From Calothrix brevissima NIES-22 (GTDB taxonomy: Bacteria > Cyanobacteriota > Cyanobacteriia > Cyanobacteriales > Nostocaceae): a DNA stretch of 33,326 bases. Shown here in pieces: positions 31,093 through 33,326 of the stretch. The translations under genes and the position numbers were made by a program. Every line of letters starts with the position of its first letter. Positions within the stretch are counted from its first letter, which is position 1. Below the pieces are notes generated by a model. It did not search any database, was not told where the DNA came from, and was given only the letters and a program-made list of their open reading frames with translations. The DNA is taken from the NCBI RefSeq assembly GCF_002367995.1, contig NZ_AP018210.1, positions 1 through 33,326 of the forward strand, given 5' to 3'.

Positions 31093-31093
31093 A

Positions 31094-31528
31094 TTATTGT
31101 GCGCTATAACATCTCAATTCATGTACACGTTGCCACTCTTGTTGTGTCACCTTGTAATTTGTACAGTTAGGCTGACGAATTACCATCAACGTTTTCAACA
31201 CAGAATCAAGCTTGAGGTCTTCGCGCAGCAGTGGCTTTTCTAACAGCTTGCTAGTAAAGCGAATTTTGGCGCAAGGTTTGACACCAATCCGGCTGGTATC
31301 TAGCCAATAGCCAATGTCTGGGGGGTTAGCAATAATTTTGGGAGACTCTACAATTTCAGCAATGGCATATATCCCTGCTTTATCCCCAGCTTTCCAAATC
31401 AGCACCCCATCACCAGGAGCCATGTCTTTGGCATAGCGAGTTGCCAGCCAGGGCATCTGCTCAAAGTCGCGGATGCCGTCTATGATACGGTAATACTTGG
31501 GGTTGCCTTGAAATAGCCAGTAGCTCAT
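31094..31528 (-). CDS. EVE-domain protein (144 aa)
   Basis: The protein is a single EVE (PUA-like) domain: SYWLFQGNPKYYRIIDGI at the start, then the family hallmark PGDGVLIWKAGDKAGIYAIA. EVE proteins read modified bases such as 5-methylcytosine derivatives and are often fused to or neighbours of restriction enzymes. The coupling to a nuclease gene one base downstream suggests that it directs or gates cleavage by sensing modified DNA. The length is normal. The cavity residues cannot be assigned to a particular base from sequence alone. Confidence 0.92.
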   Translation of the reverse strand: MSYWLFQGNPKYYRIIDGIRDFEQMPWLATRYAKDMAPGDGVLIWKAGDKAGIYAIAEIVESPKIIANPPDIGYWLDTSRIGVKPCAKIRFTSKLLEKPLLREDLKLDSVLKTLMVIRQPNCTNYKVTQQEWQRVHELRCYSAQ

Positions 31529-31573
31529 TGTTTGGTATATTTCCTCGCTTGATTTGGTAAGGAGCGATCGCGC

Positions 31574-31771
31574 CTATAGTAATGGTCTTTTTGGACATTT
31601 ATCTGTTTTGTGGGCTTTAAGTTTTTTGGTTTTAATCTTTGCACCGCAATAAGGACAGATTCTGAGTGAAGAAGATGTTAGCGAAGGCAGTGAACTAAAA
31701 GTTTTATTTTTAGGCGATTCTGGGGATTTTTGCGACGACAGAATAAATACAAATTCGGTGGATGAAGGTAA
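31574..31771 (-). pseudogene. In-frame zinc-ribbon segment after the stop of the 189-aa gene
   Basis: Directly after TAA 31772-31774 the same frame stays open for 65 codons. It has a Ser-rich linker (SSLPSLTSSSLR), then CPYCGAKIKTKKLKAHKTDKC, a C2HC zinc-finger-like motif, and ends KRPLL. There is no ATG, GTG or TTG in the segment before the finger. It is thus the former or readthrough-dependent C-terminus of the upstream gene. Without the stop the protein would have about 255 residues. Confidence 0.65.
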
Positions 31772-32341
31772 TTAAGAACTAGATGTGTTTGAATTGAAAA
31801 TTCTATGAATATTTACTTTGGAGAGAATTACATTAACGAAATCTTCTGTAGAAATGGATTGAGTACCAAATATGAGATGATTTCCATCAAATCCTGAATA
31901 ATATCCTTCATATTCTTGACCAGTATGATTAGCAACAGATTGTCTAACATTCATTTTTAGATTATCTTTCAAGTCAACGAGTTTCAGAATATCTCCGGAT
32001 TCTGCACTATCTAAAAAAGCCAATAAAGTTGATTGACATCGCAAAATAGCTTTGCTGATTAAAAAAGTATTACTTCCAAAATCTATTCTCCAATCACTTT
32101 TAATAGGACTGGATATTTTCTCACCACTTAATGCCATGCTAAGTGCGTATCTTTTACCTACAGGGTCATAAATACGTTTGAAATGATTTGGTGCATGTAC
32201 CGGAAGCTGGGAAGATGAACGACTATACCAGTAAGCTGTTTTTTTAATCATTTCTTCAGCTAGAGAACGGTTAACATATTTCTCAGGGGCTATGTTTATA
32301 ATTCGCTCTCTTTCTTGTGTATATACTTTATTTATATCCAT
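31772..32341 (-). CDS. Hypothetical protein of the defence-like operon (189 aa)
   Basis: I do not recognise a family. ATG 32341 is preferred because AAGGA stands 7 bases before it; an in-frame ATG at 32389 would overlap the helicase end and lacks such a site. The protein is basic, mixed alpha/beta (SDWRIDFGSNTFLISKAILR, then EGYYSGFDGNHLIFGTQSIS), and has no membrane segment. The reading frame continues past its TAA into a zinc ribbon, so the true product may have been longer. Its place between the helicase and the EVE gene makes it an operon member. Confidence 0.78.
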   Translation of the reverse strand: MDINKVYTQERERIINIAPEKYVNRSLAEEMIKKTAYWYSRSSSQLPVHAPNHFKRIYDPVGKRYALSMALSGEKISSPIKSDWRIDFGSNTFLISKAILRCQSTLLAFLDSAESGDILKLVDLKDNLKMNVRQSVANHTGQEYEGYYSGFDGNHLIFGTQSISTEDFVNVILSKVNIHRIFNSNTSSS

Positions 32342-32366
32342 AAATAAGTCCTTAAATTTAAATGTG

Positions 32367-33326
32367 TTAATCTGGTTTAAACCACTCATAGCAAATCAAC
32401 TTGATGTCTTTTTGCTGGATAATTTCTATAGGTCTTATGTCTGGCTCATCCACAAGTTCCTCATATTGGTCGCTGTCGACAAAATATTCATCTAACTCAG
32501 TTACAAGTAAGCTGACATTTTTGTGAGTCTTAAACGACTCCCAAATTCCTTTAATGTCTCGTTCATAGCTGCGGTAATGCACTGTAGTGATAACTTTTAA
32601 CACTCGTTCTTTGGTTTCTTCATCAATGGGTTCGCTTTGAAATAAATCAGGTTGAGTAAGAGCATGATAAATACTTTGCAGGAGCTTTGACATTGGCGGC
32701 TTCATGCCTTTAGCCGTCTGCTGTTGTTGGAAGAATGTCATGATGTTGCGGATAGCGCCTTCTAGAACAGGAAAAATCCGTCTGTCAAATTCAACTGGTA
32801 GTAGTGTTTCTGGTGGGGGAAAGTCTGAATGTTGACATTTGAGCCAATTAAAAATGGTGCGTTTGTCGTCAATCAGTGAAGTTGGGTCTAGAGAGATAGC
32901 GCCATTGATGCGTGGGTAAAAATGCCAAAAGTGCTTATCTTTGACTCTAAAAGCTAAGAATACTCCCCCATTAGGAACTTTGTGATGAGCTATGAGTTTA
33001 TTTGAGGTGCTATGAATCCCAAAGGGAATCTCATCAATTAGCTCCTTACTGGCTTGTTGTAAAAATTCTAGTAGGGGCAATCTCATTTCATCTAGAGATA
33101 CCAAATCAGATGCCAGTTCTAGTTCTGCTAATATGGCTTCTTTTTCTGCATCTGTATCAGCCATCTTCAGTTTGTACAGTTCCTCTAGGGATTTATCAGA
33201 GACAGTTTCACCCAGTACACTACCGTCTAGCCCTACTTCCCGGTCAATGGTAGCGATGCGCTCTTGTAATCTTTTAACTAGCCCTAATAAATCGTCTAGT
33301 CCCTGTTCTGGAAAGCAGTTGTAGAT
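32367..33326 (-). CDS. PLD-SNF2 family helicase, C-terminal 319 codons (continuation of the gene at 2325-1)
   Basis: The frame is open from the last base of the window to a stop at 32367. It begins IYNCFPEQGLDDLLGLV, which is what normally follows motif VI (GRIDRLGTDYDELF, ending at base 1) in PLD-SNF2 helicases of this type. The last codon at base 1 is TTT and the first at 33326 is ATC, so the joint is exactly in phase. The segment carries the end of the helicase core and a C-terminal region with the typical GLDGSVLGE and DEMRLPLLEFLQ stretches, then an acidic tail of unknown role. An internal ATG at 33164 is not a credible start because the conserved sequence extends well upstream of it. 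The stop lies 25 bases upstream of the preferred start of the next gene. Confidence 0.93.
   Translation of the reverse strand: MYNCFPEQGLDDLLGLVKRLQERIATIDREVGLDGSVLGETVSDKSLEELYKLKMADTDAEKEAILAELELASDLVSLDEMRLPLLEFLQQASKELIDEIPFGIHSTSNKLIAHHKVPNGGVFLAFRVKDKHFWHFYPRINGAISLDPTSLIDDKRTIFNWLKCQHSDFPPPETLLPVEFDRRIFPVLEGAIRNIMTFFQQQQTAKGMKPPMSKLLQSIYHALTQPDLFQSEPIDEETKERVLKVITTVHYRSYERDIKGIWESFKTHKNVSLLVTELDEYFVDSDQYEELVDEPDIRPIEIIQQKDIKLICYEWFKPD

Noticed and set aside
33002-33324. Two forward frames of 63-83 codons at the window end
   Set aside because: They lie antisense to the helicase C-terminus and have no protein character.

Overview
This window looks like a complete circular plasmid of about 33.3 kb from a filamentous, Nostoc/Anabaena-type cyanobacterium. 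The octamer GCGATCGC (HIP1) recurs throughout, GGGCATT-type short tandem repeats are present, and many proteins have a cyanobacterial plasmid character. Circularity rests on one strong observation: the reverse-strand reading frame that runs off base 1 continues in phase at base 33326. Together they give one 1094-residue PLD-SNF2 helicase, and the seam falls between its motif VI and its C-terminal domain. There are no rRNA or tRNA genes and no recognisable relaxase.

Layout. (a) 30322-33326 joined to 1-6823, all reverse strand: a defence-like operon. It reads XRE regulator, 1098-aa Eco57I-like adenine methyltransferase, 257-aa unknown, PLD-SNF2 helicase, ~189-aa unknown (followed after a stop codon by an in-frame zinc-ribbon segment), EVE-domain protein, Vsr/DUF559-like nuclease. 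(b) 7380-11634: accessory genes. These are a tyrosine recombinase, an ASCH protein coupled to a tiny Cys-rich protein, a 203-aa hypothetical, a coiled-coil gene with a candidate programmed -1 frameshift, and a secreted thermonuclease with an Excalibur domain. (c) 11765-14736: decaying genes. A membrane CHAT (caspase-like) gene is split by a 629-bp non-autonomous transposable element, and an excisionase-like gene carries two in-frame TAA codons. (d) 14910-15678: a CRISPR array with no cas genes, 11 repeats and 10 spacers. (e) 15679-17777: repeat-rich scrap with a truncated integrase, two copies of a methyltransferase fragment and several tandem repeats.

(f) 17778-21801: the replication operon, with a 1111-aa zinc-finger/Toprim/DUF3987 primase-type Rep, a helicase stub and a small protein. 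Upstream of rep lies what looks like a copy-number control module: an antisense RNA promoter and terminator, plus three mutually exclusive leader arms, one of which holds the rep Shine-Dalgarno sequence. (g) 22288-23167: a reverse-strand cluster of small DNA-binding or coiled-coil proteins. (h) 23297-23810: a gene-free, GTTAA-rich region, a candidate origin or structured leader. (i) 23811-28755: a tightly packed forward operon of ten small genes. It encodes an HTH protein, several membrane proteins and a 458-aa membrane-anchored P-loop ATPase, and ends at a strong terminator; I recognise no described system in it. (j) 28993-29936: a ParA/ribbon-helix-helix partition locus whose operator arms recur on both sides.

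How the parts fit together: Rep with its antisense control sets copy number, the par locus segregates the plasmid, operon (i) probably serves a membrane-associated plasmid function, and the methyltransferase-helicase-nuclease operon and the CRISPR array give protection against other DNA. At least eight 24-bp palindromes of one family and several HIP1-bordered duplications show that the molecule is being reshuffled.
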